DNA of 64,000 bases, taken from positions 7,799,501 to 7,863,500 of the forward strand of contig CM065819.1 of NCBI GenBank assembly GCA_033398695.1, read 5' to 3'. Made by a program: the position numbers and the translations under genes. The DNA is from Orobanche coerulescens (Eukaryota; Streptophyta; Magnoliopsida; Lamiales; Orobanchaceae). Below are positions 46,736-60,001 of this stretch, piece after piece; the stretch's first letter is position 1, and every line of letters starts with the position of its first letter. The notes below the pieces were generated by a model, which saw nothing but the letters and a program-made list of their open reading frames with translations, was not told the DNA's origin and ran no database searches.

Positions 46736-47045
46736 TGTAATACCCGGTTGCGAATTTATTTATTATCATTCAGTAATTATCACTCAGTAATTTTCACTCA
46801 TTAATAATCATTCATCAGTTATATTTATTCATTTGTGTTCACCGTTTGGCGTATTCTGAATCGTATATCAGTTATCATTCGTCATTCAACCCTGTTTGAG
46901 AATCGAGACAAGAATATTATCATTTCCATCATTTTTGGTAGCATGTGTGTGGAATGTAGCGCACACTACATACTCTTTAACGTGCATGCAAATTGAGTAC
47001 TAGTAGCGCACGCTATGTATCAACATTAGCGCACGCTAGTGTAAT

Positions 47046-49432
47046 TGTAATACCCGAGATTTCTGATGTGTATTTGAACCTTGTGATATTGTATTTGTTG
47101 CATTTTGATCTGAGTATTATTCTCCGTATTTCATGATCCGGTGTTGTTGAACGTATGATTGCATGAATGTGTTCTAAATTGTGATTTTTGCACTTGTAGC
47201 GCACGCTAAATTGGATTCGTAGCGCACGCTATGTATGAACGTTAGCGCATGCTATACGTAGTCAACATGATTAAGACAGGGTGGTAGGTGAGATCAGCCG
47301 CGGATCTTGGTTGGATCATGTCGGGGTGAACCTGGACGGCTTTCGGGAAAAGCCGGGTCAACACTGTAGCGCACGCTACTGGTATAAGGATAGCGCACGC
47401 TAAATGTTGAGTACAGTGAGGTCAGTAAGCTTCGTATGACCGTTAGCGCATGCTATGGATATGGACTAGCGCACGCTAATAACCATTTTCTATATATAGG
47501 ACAACACCCTTTTTCATTTTTCAGACTTTTTTACTTCCCAAATCCGAATTCTTAGACTTAAAGAGTTACTTCATCCATCCTCAACCTCTCATATCATCAT
47601 CCTAGCACGAGTTTGAAGATTGTAGATCATTGGAGATTGGTGTTCAAGCCCTTGGTGTTGGATTTCTTCAAGTTCCTCCTTGTTCTTCACTACTTTGAGG
47701 TAGGTGATTCTTCACCAATTTAAGTAGTATTCTGAAGGATGTTTTGATCATGATTCGTGATTATCTAGTCAGTTAAATTCGTACGTAGTCGAACATCATG
47801 TTGTTAGAAGGATATTTTCGATGTTTCGGTACTTCTTCATTGTTTAAACCATTGAACCTTTTAGTGTTTGAACTCCTAGCACATTCATGAAGCTATAAAA
47901 CTGATTATGACCAGTCTATGGAGATTATCAAGTTCTTATGTTTTTACATAATGGAATTATACATTTTGGGACATAGAATGGATGGAACTTAGGATACTTT
48001 CTTGAAGATCAAGATGAATTATGGTGTTGTGATGATTATACTCATCCTTGTATCTCGAAGTCGTTTAATCCGTAAAGATCATTCATAAACCGTATGAGCA
48101 TCATATGCATGGAGATGACATGTATTAACACTGAAGATTTCATGAATTTTATCACCATTAGATCAAGTCTGCTACCCAGTAGTAAACTGCCATGCACGGT
48201 TAGCGCACGCTAAGATATGTATATTAACGTGCGCTATCGGGAATGAGTTAACGTACGCTACATTTGGTACGTAACGTACGTTATGTCAATAGGCGAGTCA
48301 GTCGGCTGATCAGAGAGGACTGTCAGTACATAGTTAGCGTACGCTATACTTCGTCGTTTACGTACGCTAACGAGCAGGCTTAACGCACGTTACATAGAAT
48401 ACGTAGCGTACGCTAAGTAGTTCAGGCAGATTACATTTTAAGAGCTTTCGGCCGTAGATCGGATTGCTAGACATTCGTACGACATGAGATGAATTCTATA
48501 TTATTTCTTTTGTTAAGGTTCGAGCTTGCTACGTTGATCGAAGGAGGCGGCCTTCGAGTGTGTTGAGACCATTGGAGTGATTAGTTCTTGCCATCTTTGA
48601 GGCAAGGATCGTAATTTGTTAATATTGGTATTTTGAGCATACCCGTGGTTTATTCAAGTTGTTAAACATGGGATTCATTTCGTTGAATTGTCATGATATT
48701 CGTTGTCTAGTGGTTATATGTCCATGTTGATGGACATAGTGATTTTTGCATATATGTATGCATGAGTTGTGTTTGTGTATGTTGTACGATCTATGCTGAA
48801 GGCGCTGGATCGGATGTCCACCTCGTGTTGGTCCGACGGGATCATCTTGGGATCTAGGCTGAGGGCACTGGATCATTGGATGGGTTTTCCACCTCGTGTT
48901 GGTCCGACGGGATCATCTTGGGATCTATGCTGAGGGCGCTGGATCATTGGAATACCCATACTGTGTTAGTGGAATCTCGTGGATTCGCATTGTTGGATTC
49001 CGGTAGCGGAAGTCTGTGTGGTGTATCTTGTTATGTATTGTTGATGCATATTCGATTTGTTTAATATGATACTTGTACTAGCATCATTTTGCTAACCCCT
49101 TCGGGGGTGGACATTTGTTTTGATGTTCAGGTAGCCGAGGAGCGGGGAAACAGCCACAGTACCGACGTGACGACAAAGGGGCTCAGTGATGTTTGTTGTT
49201 ACTGTGATTTGTCTTCTTGGTTCATTTTCAGTACTCGAGTACGCGTGTCTTATTAATATCATTTCGATATGGTTGTATTAATTAACTCAATGGATCAGTT
49301 GGAACCGGTTTTGTATTTTGAACTTCTGTGATATTATTGGATTATATTTACATTTATTTTAATAAGCCTTGTAAATCCTTACTTAAAGGGTTTACGGCGC
49401 TGTAATTATTCCGAATATCTCGGGGTGTTACA
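47046..49432 (+). mobile_element. Solo LTR of the element A family
   Basis: 2387 bp, TGTAATACCCGAG to GGTGTTACA, with exact duplication GTAAT (47041-47045 and 49433-49437). It matches 3876-6236 over its length, including tandem repeats, hairpin and donor/acceptor-like sites, with more differences than those two LTRs show to each other. A solo LTR arises by recombination between the two LTRs of a complete insertion. Confidence 0.95.
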
Positions 49433-49946
49433 GTAATGGAGGCAGACAGTCCAGTAGGTACTGGACTGAAGTGGAGACTTCGTAGCGCACGCTGTGAGTG
49501 GGACATAGCGCACGCTAGCTGTGTTAGTAGCACACGCTAAGGAATCATAGTAGCATGCGCTAAGGCTCGATCAGGCTGTGGACAGTAGGTTTTAGACTCC
49601 TTTTTCTGGATGCCAACTATCAGGTAGCGCGCGTTAAACTCGGTTAACGTACGCTAAGAGAAAGGCATTTGCGCACGCTACTATATACATAGCGTACGCT
49701 AACGATGCAGGTAGAGTCCACTGGACTACTCGGTGAACCCGCTAGTGCACGCTACCCTCAGATATTAGTGCGTGCTAAGCTGGTTTAAGTATAAATAGGA
49801 CATTTCAGCCCCATTTCGTCATTTTCCTTTCTTCCTCCTTCCTTGGGCGATTTTGGGCGATTTTGGGCTACTATCATCTATCAACATCTTCAACCTTCTA
49901 GTTCGGATTATTCAACGTTTAATCCTCTCCACCACTCCAAATCAAG

Positions 49947-50861
49947 GTAAACTTTGTTTAACCCTTGAATTTCGGGATTTGGGGGTTTTCTTTTCGATCT
50001 CTTCGAGTTAGCTTGCTATTGTGTTGGAATATGTTGAGTATGGATTATCTACCTTGGATACATGTGTTCCTGTGGATTTATTGTATGAGTATTTGGGATG
50101 GATGGGTGTGTGTCACACCATCTAGAGATTTCATTACCGGAATACATGTATCGTGGGTAGCATTTTCGTGTGGATTCCAACTTATTTTCCTACTGATGGG
50201 TTATTGATAGTTGATTACGAACTTGTCTAGGTTCGGAGTTGTCGTTTCCCTTCAACCTTGGTACCTCGGCGTTCGTACCCTTTCATCTAATTCTAGGCAA
50301 GTAAATTCTTGCTCGGTTAAAAGGATAATCATTCATTCATACATGTAATTCATTCATAGTATATCAATCATGTTGAGACTTGTAATTATCAAACTAATCA
50401 CTTAATTCACGAGGAATGACGGTTCCAACCATTTCACTCATTGCGTTATCATTTCACCTCGGTGAGTCATTCTTGTCCCTTGTCGGACTTCTATTCATTA
50501 TCATTCATTGTGGTCGCTTTTGTTCTTGTGACCTTCCGGGATCGTATTGCGTTGCCGGGTGGTATATATGTGGAATTTTTAGTCGGGCACACTATGGTCA
50601 TGTGTTATGTGGATAATCCGGCACATTGGACTGTGCACACAGTAATGGGCCTCCGTGAGACTAATTAGGCACAAGTGCGTGTGTTTATGCGGGTTTTCCA
50701 AACACTCGACTACTTGTGTACTTGCACATCCCATTCGGGCGTACTGTGATGCCCCTCTTTCCAACTGGGTTTCATAAGTAAGACATGTGATTATTGTATC
50801 TGTTCAACTCTTGAGGATTGTTGTTTTGTGTTACTGACCCTGTTGGGGATGTTGTTCTTAG
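49947..50861 (+). other. Putative intron inside 5' LTR C
   Basis: AATCAAG/GTAAACTTTG donor and GTTGTTCTTAG/GTCATGG acceptor; the same pair is at 56955-57910 in the 3' LTR. It is shorter than in families A and B and has no tandem block. Splicing is inferred. Confidence 0.4.
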
Positions 50862-51221
50862 GTCATGGCAAGGCAAAGGCACGGGAAGAGAACGATGACG
50901 GCGAGGAGTTCCACTGATACTAGTAGGGTGGCCCAGTCCTTTCAGTTATTCATGTTTTCTTCATATGTATTTTTCGCTGCAGTTTCCGTTTGGACTTTCA
51001 TTTTATTCAGTGTTGTATATTTCATCTTCATATAAAATATATATGTATTCTGTATTCCTGGGTGTAGTATACTTGAAACTCCTCATCGAAGTAATTGGTA
51101 ATATAATGTGGTTCGGTACTACAGTTATATTATTTAAATCATTATTTTTCATTTGCCTGGTGGATCCCAGTTGGGGGTCCACGGCACTATGATAGCCGCC
51201 TATTTTGGGGTGTTACAGAGT

Positions 51222-51233
51222 TGGTATCAGAGC
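51222..51233 (+). other. Primer-binding site, tRNA-iMet (element C)
   Basis: TGGTATCAGAGC four bases after the 5' LTR. Confidence 0.9.
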
Positions 51234-51469
51234 GTGGTTTTGAATAATACTCATCCGAGTCATGTGTCATTGAAAATCATCGTTCATCAGACTAGTATCA
51301 TTGGACTTTCGCGTCACGTGTGACCTGTGAAAGCGCCAAGCCCCTCAGACCGAAAGAACGGTATAATTTCTGACGCCATGATATAATTTCTGGATATAAA
51401 AATCAACTCATTCATCATTCATCAGACAACACTCGCGCGAATGCGAGGGAAGTCATTAGTTCAACAGGC

Positions 51470-52795
51470 AGTGATGCTGCCAACTCAACTGGCGATGCTA
51501 CTCATTCACCGGGAGATAATCATTTACTGTCAGGGAGTCGTACCCGAGATGCAGCCCAATCGGAAGGTGTTCGTATTGACCCATTCATATTTATGCAGGG
51601 CATGATGGCCCAGATGACTCATATGGCACGTCTGATGGAGACGATGCAGAATTCAACCACTCAGGCTCAACGGGCTCCTCCGCCGCCACCTCAGAGGCAA
51701 GAGAGGAGTGTGAGTAATATAATCGGCGATATCTCTCGCTAGAGGCCACCTACATTTGAGGGCTCATCTGATTCGGCGGATATTATTCACTGACTTAAAC
51801 ATTTTGAGAAGCTATTCACTATGGTGGAGTGTCCCAAAGGGCACAAAGTTTCAGTTGCGGTTTACTATCTAGGTAAGAACGCTCACTCATGGTGTTTATC
51901 TTTGAAGCCCACCTACGGATCTTGCACTTGGGACCAGTTTAAGATCCTCATGTTGGAAAGATATTATCCGGACCCACTCAGAGAGTCCAAGTTGTCGGAA
52001 TTACTCAATCTTGAGCCCTCAGCGGAGGAAGATTTTCTCGCCATCGCCGAGAAGTTTCAGGAGCTACTACTCTTTACCTCATCCGTTGTTCACTCTGAAG
52101 CGGGTAAAATCAAGTACTTCAGTAAGAGGTTGAAACCTCGTATGCGGATGCAATTGCTTAATCACCATTGCGCAACCCTGGCCGAATTCATCGAGAAAGC
52201 TCTTACATATGAGCTTACTGCTAAGGAAATTGCTAAGAAACAATCTTCATCTGCTGGCAAGAAATCGAAGAATCATAATAAGTCCGAGGGTAGTCCGGCA
52301 ACCTTCAAGAAGCCTCGTATGGGCTCTACTTTTTCTGAGCGACCTCCTATGGTGCCTAAACCTGCGGAGTCTCAGTCACGAGTGTCCAGATTGGCCATCA
52401 CCGATTTCAACTATGGAGAGCAGGGTCATTACAGTACTAAGTGTTCGAGACAGACGGTCATGTGTAACGTCTATGGGATTGCCGGGCATAAGGCCTGTTT
52501 CTGCTGAAGAGATTCCAGACCTGCTCCGACGGCATCTCAGACACCGAAGCAGTTGGTTGTTCAGAATCAGGCTACTCAGTCCGCGTCGTTTAAGACGACG
52601 AGAGCAAATAAAGATGGATCCTATAATTATCAGACAGGAGCATTCGGTTCAGGGACTGGCAAGCCCCGAATTTACGAGATGAAGAGGACTGATGATCCGA
52701 ATGCCCGAATGATCTCAGGTACACTTGAAATTCTATCTCAACCCGTGTGTACCCTTTTTGATACTGGCGCATCACATTCATTCATTTCCGAGTCA
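51470..52795 (+). pseudogene. gag: gag and protease start of element C
   Basis: Frame with RIDPFIFMQGMMAQM, RPPTFEGSSDSADIIH, VAVYYLGKNAHSW and the FEELL-type region (EKFQELLLF), a typical gypsy capsid. Both nucleocapsid knuckles are damaged: FNYGEQGHYSTKC and CNVYGIAGHKACFC have Tyr where Cys is expected. Stops: TAG near 51740, TGA near 51792 (fits TGG to TGA) and TGA at 52505-52507. The protease active site is still readable (LFDTGASHSFISES), ending at TGA about 52798. All changes except one fit C-to-T or G-to-A. Confidence 0.85.
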
Positions 52796-53340
52796 TGTTG
52801 AGTAGACTACACCTAAATAGTGCTACTAGTTGCGAACCTTATGTCATTGGTATACCAGACGGTAGAAGAATTATAGGAAATCGTGAAGTTAAGAACTGTC
52901 TGATTCAGCTTGAGGGCCGTGAATGGCTGGCAGACCTAATCGTGGTAGACTTACCTAAAGACAATGTAATCTTGGGTATTGATTGGATGGATCTTCATGA
53001 TGCCATCCTTAGTGTCCGTAAGCGTATGGTCACTATCATTTCAGACGATGGAGTCAAGTGTGTGTTTCAGGGGGTAACCCCAGCCGTTCCGGAAGAGTTA
53101 TTAAAATGATGAAAGCAGTGAAGTTACTCAATAAGGGGTGTGTCGGTTATTGGTGCTATATGACCAACACCGAGAAATCATCAGTGACGTTGGCGGATAT
53201 CCCTATAGTGAAAGACTACGCCTATGTGTTTCCAGATGAGTTACCTGGTTTACCTCCGCCGAGAGATGTGGAATTCACGATAGAGTTGGAGCCTAGTACG
53301 TCCCCAATATCGAAATCACCATAACGTATGGCCCCAACCG
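52796..53340 (+). pseudogene. Protease C-terminal half and RT linker of element C
   Basis: LEGREWLADLIVVDLPKDN and VILGIDWMDLHDAILS mark the second half of the retropepsin domain. A frame change near 53095 leads into [20 protein letters not shown], the usual spacer before RT. TAA at about 53322 interrupts the [11 protein letters not shown] motif. Confidence 0.8.
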
Positions 53341-54997
53341 AAATGCAGGAATGAAGAATCAACTGGAGGAATTGACCGAGAAAGGTTATATCCGACCTAG
53401 TGCATCCCCATGGGGAGCACCAGTGTTATTTGTCAAGAAGAATTATGTTTCATTTCGCTTGTGCATTGATTATCGGGATCTGAACAGGGTGACGATCAAG
53501 AATAAATATCCCTTATCCCGCATCGATGATCTCTTAGATCAGCTCCAGGGAGCTTCAGTATTTTCCAAGATCGATTTAAGATCTGAGTATCATCAGTTGC
53601 GAATACGAGAGTCGGATATCGTAAGAACGGCATTTCGAACACGCAATGGGCACTACGAGTTTGTAGTGATGCCATTTTGGTTAACTAATGCACCTGCGGT
53701 ATTCATGGAGCTAATGAACCGAGTTTTCATCAACTATTTAGATCAATTCGTGGTTGTTTTCATAGATGATATTTTGATTTATTCTCGTGACCAAGAGGAG
53801 CACGAACTTCACCTTCATCAGGTCCTCGATGTGTTGAGACGAGAGCAACTCTATGGGAAATTTTCAAAATGCGAGTTCTGGATGTTCGAGGTGATGTTTC
53901 TCGGACATGTGATTTCATCATATGGGGTTCGTGTCGACCCTAAGAAGACGGAGGCTATCCGGGATTGGCAACCTCCGAAGAATGTTAAGAAAATCTGAAG
54001 TTTTCTCGGATTAGTAGGCTATTACCGGCGATTTGTGGAAGGGTTTTCTAAAATCGCTCAACCTATGATGAGCCTTTTGCGGAAGGATAAGAAATACACG
54101 TGGTCTAACGCGCATCAGCAAAGTTTTGAGGAACTCAAGAGCTGTTTAATTTCAGCGCCTGTCCTTTCTTTACCACAAGGGATGGAAGGGTTCGTGGTTT
54201 ATAGTGACGCATCCGGACACGGTCTTGGATGTGTATTAATGCATAACGGGAAAGTGATTGCCTATGCTTCACGGCAACTAAGGCCTTATGAGGTAAATTA
54301 TCCGACCCATGACCTGGAGCTAGCGGTCGTGGTTTTCACATTGAAGATTTGGCGTCATTACCTCTATGGCGTCACTTGTCAGATTTTCACCGATCATAAG
54401 AATTTAAAGTATTTATTTACTCAGAAGGAGTTAAACATGTGACAGAGATGGTGGTTGGAACTGATTAAAGATTATGATATTGAGATACAATACCACCCGG
54501 GTAAGGCGAACGTTGTCGCCGACGCCTTGAGTCGTAAGTCCGTTCAGGAGCAAATGCTTGCTCGCTTGACCGTTCAGAAGGAACTTCAACAGGAATTCCT
54601 AAGGTCTGAGATCGAGGTCTGGTTACAGCGAGTGCAATGGCAACTTTGTATGTTAGAGATTTCATCGCCACTGGAGGAGGCGGTCAGAACGAAACAGGGT
54701 TCAGAACCATTTTTGTTGCGCATTCGAGATGATGTGTCTCAGGGGAAAGCCCCTGGATTTGTGGTCAATGAGGATGGACTTTTGCGATTTAAGAACCGTT
54801 TATGCATTCCGGCGGATGAAGAGTTGAAAAGCTCTATTTTGAGAGAATCTCATGCTACCCCTTATTCCATTCATCCGGGGTCTAGTAAAATGTACAAAGA
54901 CTTGAAACAAAATTATTGGTGGAGTAATATGAAGCGAGAAGTCGTAGAATTTGTTTCGAGATGTTTGACCTGTCAGCAAGTCAGGATAGAACATTAG
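53341..54997 (+). pseudogene. pol: Reverse transcriptase, RNase H and integrase zinc domain of element C
   Basis: After a one-base loss near 53352 the RT frame runs: [42 protein letters not shown] (Gly to Trp in the usual PFGLT) and FIDDIL at about 53766. RNase H keeps its first catalytic motif ([10 protein letters not shown]), FTDHKNLKY and DALSRK. The integrase zinc domain ([18 protein letters not shown]) follows. Stops at 53996-53998 (TGA), 54440-54442 (TGA) and 54995-54997 (TAG) each replace a conserved Arg or Gln and fit C-to-T change. Confidence 0.92.
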
Positions 54998-56099
54998 CGA
55001 CCGGCGGGTATGCTGAAACTGCTCCCTATTCCAGAGTGGAAGTGGGAGGATATTTCAATGGACTTCATCACGAGTTTGCCAGCGACTCGTCGTGGCATGA
55101 ATACAATTTGGGTAATCGTGGACCGTTTAACTAAGTCAGCTCATTTCCTTGAGATCAAGGATACGTGGGGTCCCGAGAGACTTACCTAGTTGTTCATTAA
55201 AGAGATCATAAGATTACACGGTACCCTAAGTATATCGTTTATGATCGTGACGGGCAATTCATGTCACATTTTTGGAAATCCGTTCATCGTGCCATGGGAA
55301 CTCAGCTAAATTTCAGCCCAATTTTTCGCCCTCAGTCCGACGGACAATCAGAGCGAACTATTCAGACGCTAGAGGACATGTTGAGGGCATGTGTTCTCGA
55401 TTGGAAAGATGATTGGGAAGCCCAACTACCATTGATTGAGATCACTTACAACAACAGTTGTCATGCTTCGATTAAGATGGCACCTTACGAGGCCTTATAC
55501 GGTAGTCGTTGTCGATCTCCGTTGTGTTGGGATGACTTATCAGAATCAATCGGCACTGAGCCCGATATGCTAGTAGCCGCCTGCGAGGAGGTAGCTTTGA
55601 TCAGAAGTCGTTTGTTGACCGCTCAGAGTCGACAAAAATCATATGTGGATAATCGTCGTCGACTATTAGAGTTCGAGGCAGGTGACCACGTTTTGGTCAA
55701 GGTATCCCCGGGTCGAGGTATTTTCCATTTCGGGAAGAGAGGAAAGTTGAGTCCGAGATTCATTGGACCATTTGAAATTCTAGATCGAGTAGGCAGTCTG
55801 GCTTATCAATTGGCTTTACCTCCGGCTTTGAGCCGAGCTCATAATGTGTTTCACGTCTCTCAATTGTGGAAGTATGTTGCCGACCCGAGTCACATACTTC
55901 AGTTTGATGAAATCGAGACCTCGGATGATCATACGTATGAGGAGCGTCATGTACGAGTCTTAGAGCAACGAATCAAATAGTTGAGGAACAAGGCGATTCC
56001 TTTGGTAAAAGTTCAGTGGTCTAGACACGGAGTCGAAGAGGCTACTTGGGAAACCGAGGACAGTATGCGGGAGAGTTATCCCGAATTGTTTGACCCTTA
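54998..56099 (+). pseudogene. Integrase core and chromodomain-like tail of element C
   Basis: Integrase core SMDFITSL, a TAG at 55187-55189, and a frameshift near 55224 in the HGTP region, so the second Asp motif (DRDGQF type) is shifted. Then [12 protein letters not shown] with the catalytic Glu, [39 protein letters not shown] and HNVFHVSQLWKY. TAG at 55978-55980 precedes the chromodomain-like LVKVQWSRHGVEEATWE and YPELF. Confidence 0.9.
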
Positions 56100-56132
56100 G
56101 TTCATGGACGAAACTCTTTTTAAGGGTGTGTG

Positions 56133-58265
56133 TGTAATACCTGGTTGTGAATTCATTTATTATCATTAAGTAATTATCACTCGGTAATTTTCACTCATTA
56201 ATAATCATTCATCAGTCATATTCATTCATTTGTGTTCATCATTCGGCGTATTCTGAATCGTATATCAGTTATCATTCGTCATTCAACCCTGTTTGAGAAT
56301 AGAGACGAGAATATTATCATTTACATCATTTTTGGTAGCCTGTGTGTGGAGTGTAGCGCACGCTACGTACTCTTTATAGCGCACGCTAATTGAGTACTGG
56401 TAGCGCACGATATGTATCAACATTAGCGCACGCTAGTGTAATGGAGGCAGAGAATCCAGTAGGTACTGGACTGAAGTAGAGACTTTGTAATGCACTCTAT
56501 GAGTGGGAGGTAGCGCACGCTAGCTGTGTTAGTAGCGCACGCTAAGCAATCGTAGTAGCGTGCGCTAAGGCTCGAGCAGGCAGTGGACAGTAGGTTCTGG
56601 ACTCCTTTTTCTGGATGCCAACTATCAGGTAGCGCGCGTTAAACTCGGTTAACGTAAGGTAAGAGGAAGGCGTTAGCGCACGCTAACAATGCAGACAGAG
56701 TCCACTGGACTACCCGGTGAACCCTCTAGGGCACGCTAACCTCAGATATTAGCGCGCGCTAAGCTGGTTTAAGTATAAATAGGACATTTCAGCCCCATTT
56801 CTTCATTGTTCCTTTCTTCCTCCTTCCTTGGGCGATTTTTGGCGATTTTGGGCGATTTGTGAAGATCTCTTCGAGCTACTATCATCTATCAACATCTTCA
56901 AGCTTCTAGTTCGGATTATTCAACATTTAATCCTTTCCACCACTCCAAATCAAGGTAAACTTTGTTAACCCTAGAATTTCGGGATTTGGGGGTTTTCTTT
57001 CCGATCTCTTCGAGTTAGCTTGCTATTGTGTTGGAATATGTTGAGTATGGATTATATACCTTGGATGCATGTGTTCCTACAGATTTGTTGGTGTACTTTC
57101 CGGAATTGTTGAGTATTTGAGATGGTTGGGTGTGTTTCACCATCTAGAGATTTCATTACCGGAATACATGTATCGTGGGTAGCGTTTTCGGGTGGATTCC
57201 AACTTATTTTCTTACCGATGGGTTATTGATAGTTAATTACGAACTTGTCTAGGTTCAGAGTTGTTGTTTCCCTTCAACCTTAGTACCTCGGCATTCGTAC
57301 CCTTTCATCTAATTCCAGGCAAGTAAATTCTTGCTCGGTTAAAAGGATAATCATTCCTTTCGTTGTTGTTTATTCATACATGTAATTCATTCATAGTATA
57401 TCAATTATGTTGAGACTTGTAATTATCAAACTAATCACTTAATTCACGGGGAATGACGGTTCCAATCATTTCATTTAAGCTATCACTCATTGTGTTATCA
57501 TTTCACCTCGGTGAGTCATTCTTGGCCCTTGTCGGACTTCTATTCATTATCATTCATTGTGGTAGCTTTTGTTATTGTGACCTTCCGGGATCATATTGCG
57601 TTGCCGGGTGGTATATGTGTGGAATTTTTAATCGGGCACACTATGGTCATGTGTTATGCGGGTAATCCGGCACATTGGACCGTGCACACAGTAACATGCC
57701 TCCGTGACACTAATTAGGCACAAGTGCGTGTGTTTATGCGGGTTTTCCGAACACTCGGCTACTTGTGTACTTGCACATCCGATTCGGGCGTACTGTGATG
57801 CCCCTCTTTCCAACCTGATTTCATAACTAAGACACGTGATCATTGTATCTGTTCAACTCTTGAGGATTGTTGTTTTGTGTAACCGACCCCGTTGGGGATG
57901 TTGTTTTTAGGTCATGGCAAGGCAAAGGCACGAGAAGAGAACGATGACGACGAGGAGTCCCAGTGATACTAGTAGGGGGCCCCAATCCTTTCAGTTATTC
58001 ATGTTTTCTTCATATGTATTTTCTGCTGTAGTTTCCGTTTGGACTTTCATTTTATTCAGTGTTGTAGATTTCATCTTCATATGAAATATATATGTATTCT
58101 GTATTTCTGGGTGTAGTGTACTTGAAACTCCTCATCGGAGTAATTGGTAATATAATGTGGTTCGGTACTATAGTTATATTATTTAAATCATTATTTTTCA
58201 TTCGCCTGGTGGGTCACAGTTGGGGTCCACGACACTGTGATAGCCGCCTAGTTTGGGGTGTTACA
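56133..58265 (+). repeat. 3' LTR of element C
   Basis: 2133 bp. Palindrome array 56352-56762 (about thirteen words), TATAAAT 56774-56780, donor at 56954/56955, C4/G4-type hairpin near 57885 and acceptor ending 57910. The preceding purine tract is weak (TTTTTAAGGGTGTG). Confidence 0.92.
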
Positions 58266-59359
58266 GGAAATGCGGAAATAACTGAGGGAAGATCATCTTT
58301 GTAACACCCCTAGAAATCCGCCAGGAGTATCACACGCCGTAGACCCTTTGGATAAGGATCTACAGGCTAATCACTACAAGACGCGAAATTTGACCGTCGG
58401 GGTCAAGCTACGTAACGACACGGACCGACAAGGTCAAATATCCATAATATACGGACCGGTACGTTCACATGACTCAATCAACTGAAACAAAACTTCTTAC
58501 AATACATACCCACACAGAGGTCCAGATACATTACATCGGAAGACTGTATATAACTCAACAGTACATCGATATCAGACTGAATTCTTAACTCTTTATCAGT
58601 ATCGCGGCTCGTTTTCTTCCATGCCGTCCCTGTGATTGCTCCAACGAACTAAGCATACTTGAAATGCATAAAACGCATTTCCTCCATTTAAGGGGTTAGC
58701 AATTCGAATTTTCTAGTGCATGTATTCGAATCATACAAATTGTACCAAGCAAATATCAGTCATAGTCATACAAAATATACCACATAATTATCATTCATAG
58801 TCGGACAACCACAAACATTAAGAGAAATTCTCGAGAGGTTTTACGGTTTAGAAAACATCCTCAAGTACCTAAATACAAATCATCACCTCGGGTGTTTTAG
58901 GAAAAGCATTTTAGGACTCCGAGTCCAAAATTATAAAGCCTTTTCGAAACATTAGGGTCTCAGCCCAAATACCGTTCAACATTACAAGAATTTTATAAAG
59001 TAGAAAACCTTTTGGGACCTCACGTCCTTTGTTACAAAACTATTTCAAATCGATTGGGTCTCAGCCCAAATCATTTTCTGTAAAACAACCATTACACAAT
59101 CGTTAGGGTCTCACACTAATTCTTTTCAAACCATAATGCACAGAAACAATCACATGATCTACGTCCCAACACCAAAACATCGCAACCAAGGGAAAAATTA
59201 TATACAACACTTAGTTTAGTGCCATTCTAGACGAGTACCAAACCTATTTATAATGTATCTCAAAATTGAGGACAAAACACTGTGATATTCTGGATATATC
59301 ACAATTATCAAAAACATCATCATCCCCATCACGAAAACCACACTTGGTAACCCGCGGCC

Positions 59360-59480
59360 GTGCCCATTAGCGTCGACTCCCATAGGTCCCGTCGAACCAT
59401 TCCTAGGTGGGAAACCACTTCCGCGGCCATACCCATTAGTATTGACCCCGAGAGGCCCCGTCGAACCATCTCCAGGTGGA
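59360..59480 (-). repeat. Short tandem repeat in LTR D
   Basis: Two copies of a roughly 75-bp unit with CCCGTCGAACCAT and GCGGCC, comparable in place and wording to the tandem block of LTR A read on the other strand. A CA run follows (about 59496-59510). Confidence 0.65.
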
Positions 59481-59647
59481 AGAACAACAACAAAAACACA
59501 CACACACACATATACACACTTATGTTTACAAAATCATATGTCGCAAACGTTAGTCACGATACATATAGTTAAGGCACTTGCTAGAAATTTCCCAAAAGTA
59601 GGGTTCTAGCGATGATTTACCTCGATATGGAGCGGTGAGGAAGACTA

Positions 59648-60001
59648 ACCGCGCGCGCTACGGAGAGCTTAGCGCGCGCTACCTGTTCATTTAGCGTGCG
59701 CTAGTAAGACTATTAGCGTGTGCTACCTACTAATTGAAGTCCATAAATCAAAGTCCAGAACCTACTGCCTCCTGCAATACTCGAACACTAGCGTGCGTTA
59801 CTGTGGTGCTAGCGCGCGCTACTGCAGTACAACTAGCGTGCATTAACCTCATCACATAGCGTGCGCTATTGACTCTCAATCCCAGTCCACTTCCTTCTGG
59901 ACTGTCTCCACACTACCAGTTAGTGTGCGCTAACTGGAAGATAGCGTGCGCTATCAATAAATAATTAGCGTACGCTATGAGGGAAACGTAGCGTGCGCTA
60001 C
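59648..60001 (-). promoter_or_regulatory. Palindrome array of element D LTR
   Basis: About twelve words of the TAGCGTGCGCTA type. On the minus strand a donor-like ATCGAG/GTAAATC follows at 59621/59620, as in the + strand LTRs. No good TATA box was found between them. Confidence 0.5.

Larger units (their letters stand above)
46736..51217 (+). repeat. 5' LTR of element C, with nested solo LTR
   Basis: Own sequence is 46736-47045 and 49433-51217, about 2.1 kb. Palindromes occur from about 46957 to 49780, TATAAATA at about 49790-49797, donor CAAG/GTAAAC at 49946/49947, C3/G4-type hairpin near 50837, and acceptor TTCTTAG/GTC ending 50861. Confidence 0.9.
46736..58265 (+). mobile_element. Ty3/gypsy chromovirus, full length, inactive: element C
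   Basis: Exact duplication GGAAA (46731-46735 and 58266-58270). LTRs at 46736-51217 (enlarged by a nested solo LTR) and 56133-58265 run TGTAATACC to GGTGTTACA. A tRNA-iMet primer site is at 51222-51233. Gag, protease, RT, RNase H, integrase and a chromodomain-like tail are all recognisable in Tekay/Del order, but about ten stops and two or three frameshifts interrupt them. Confidence 0.95.
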
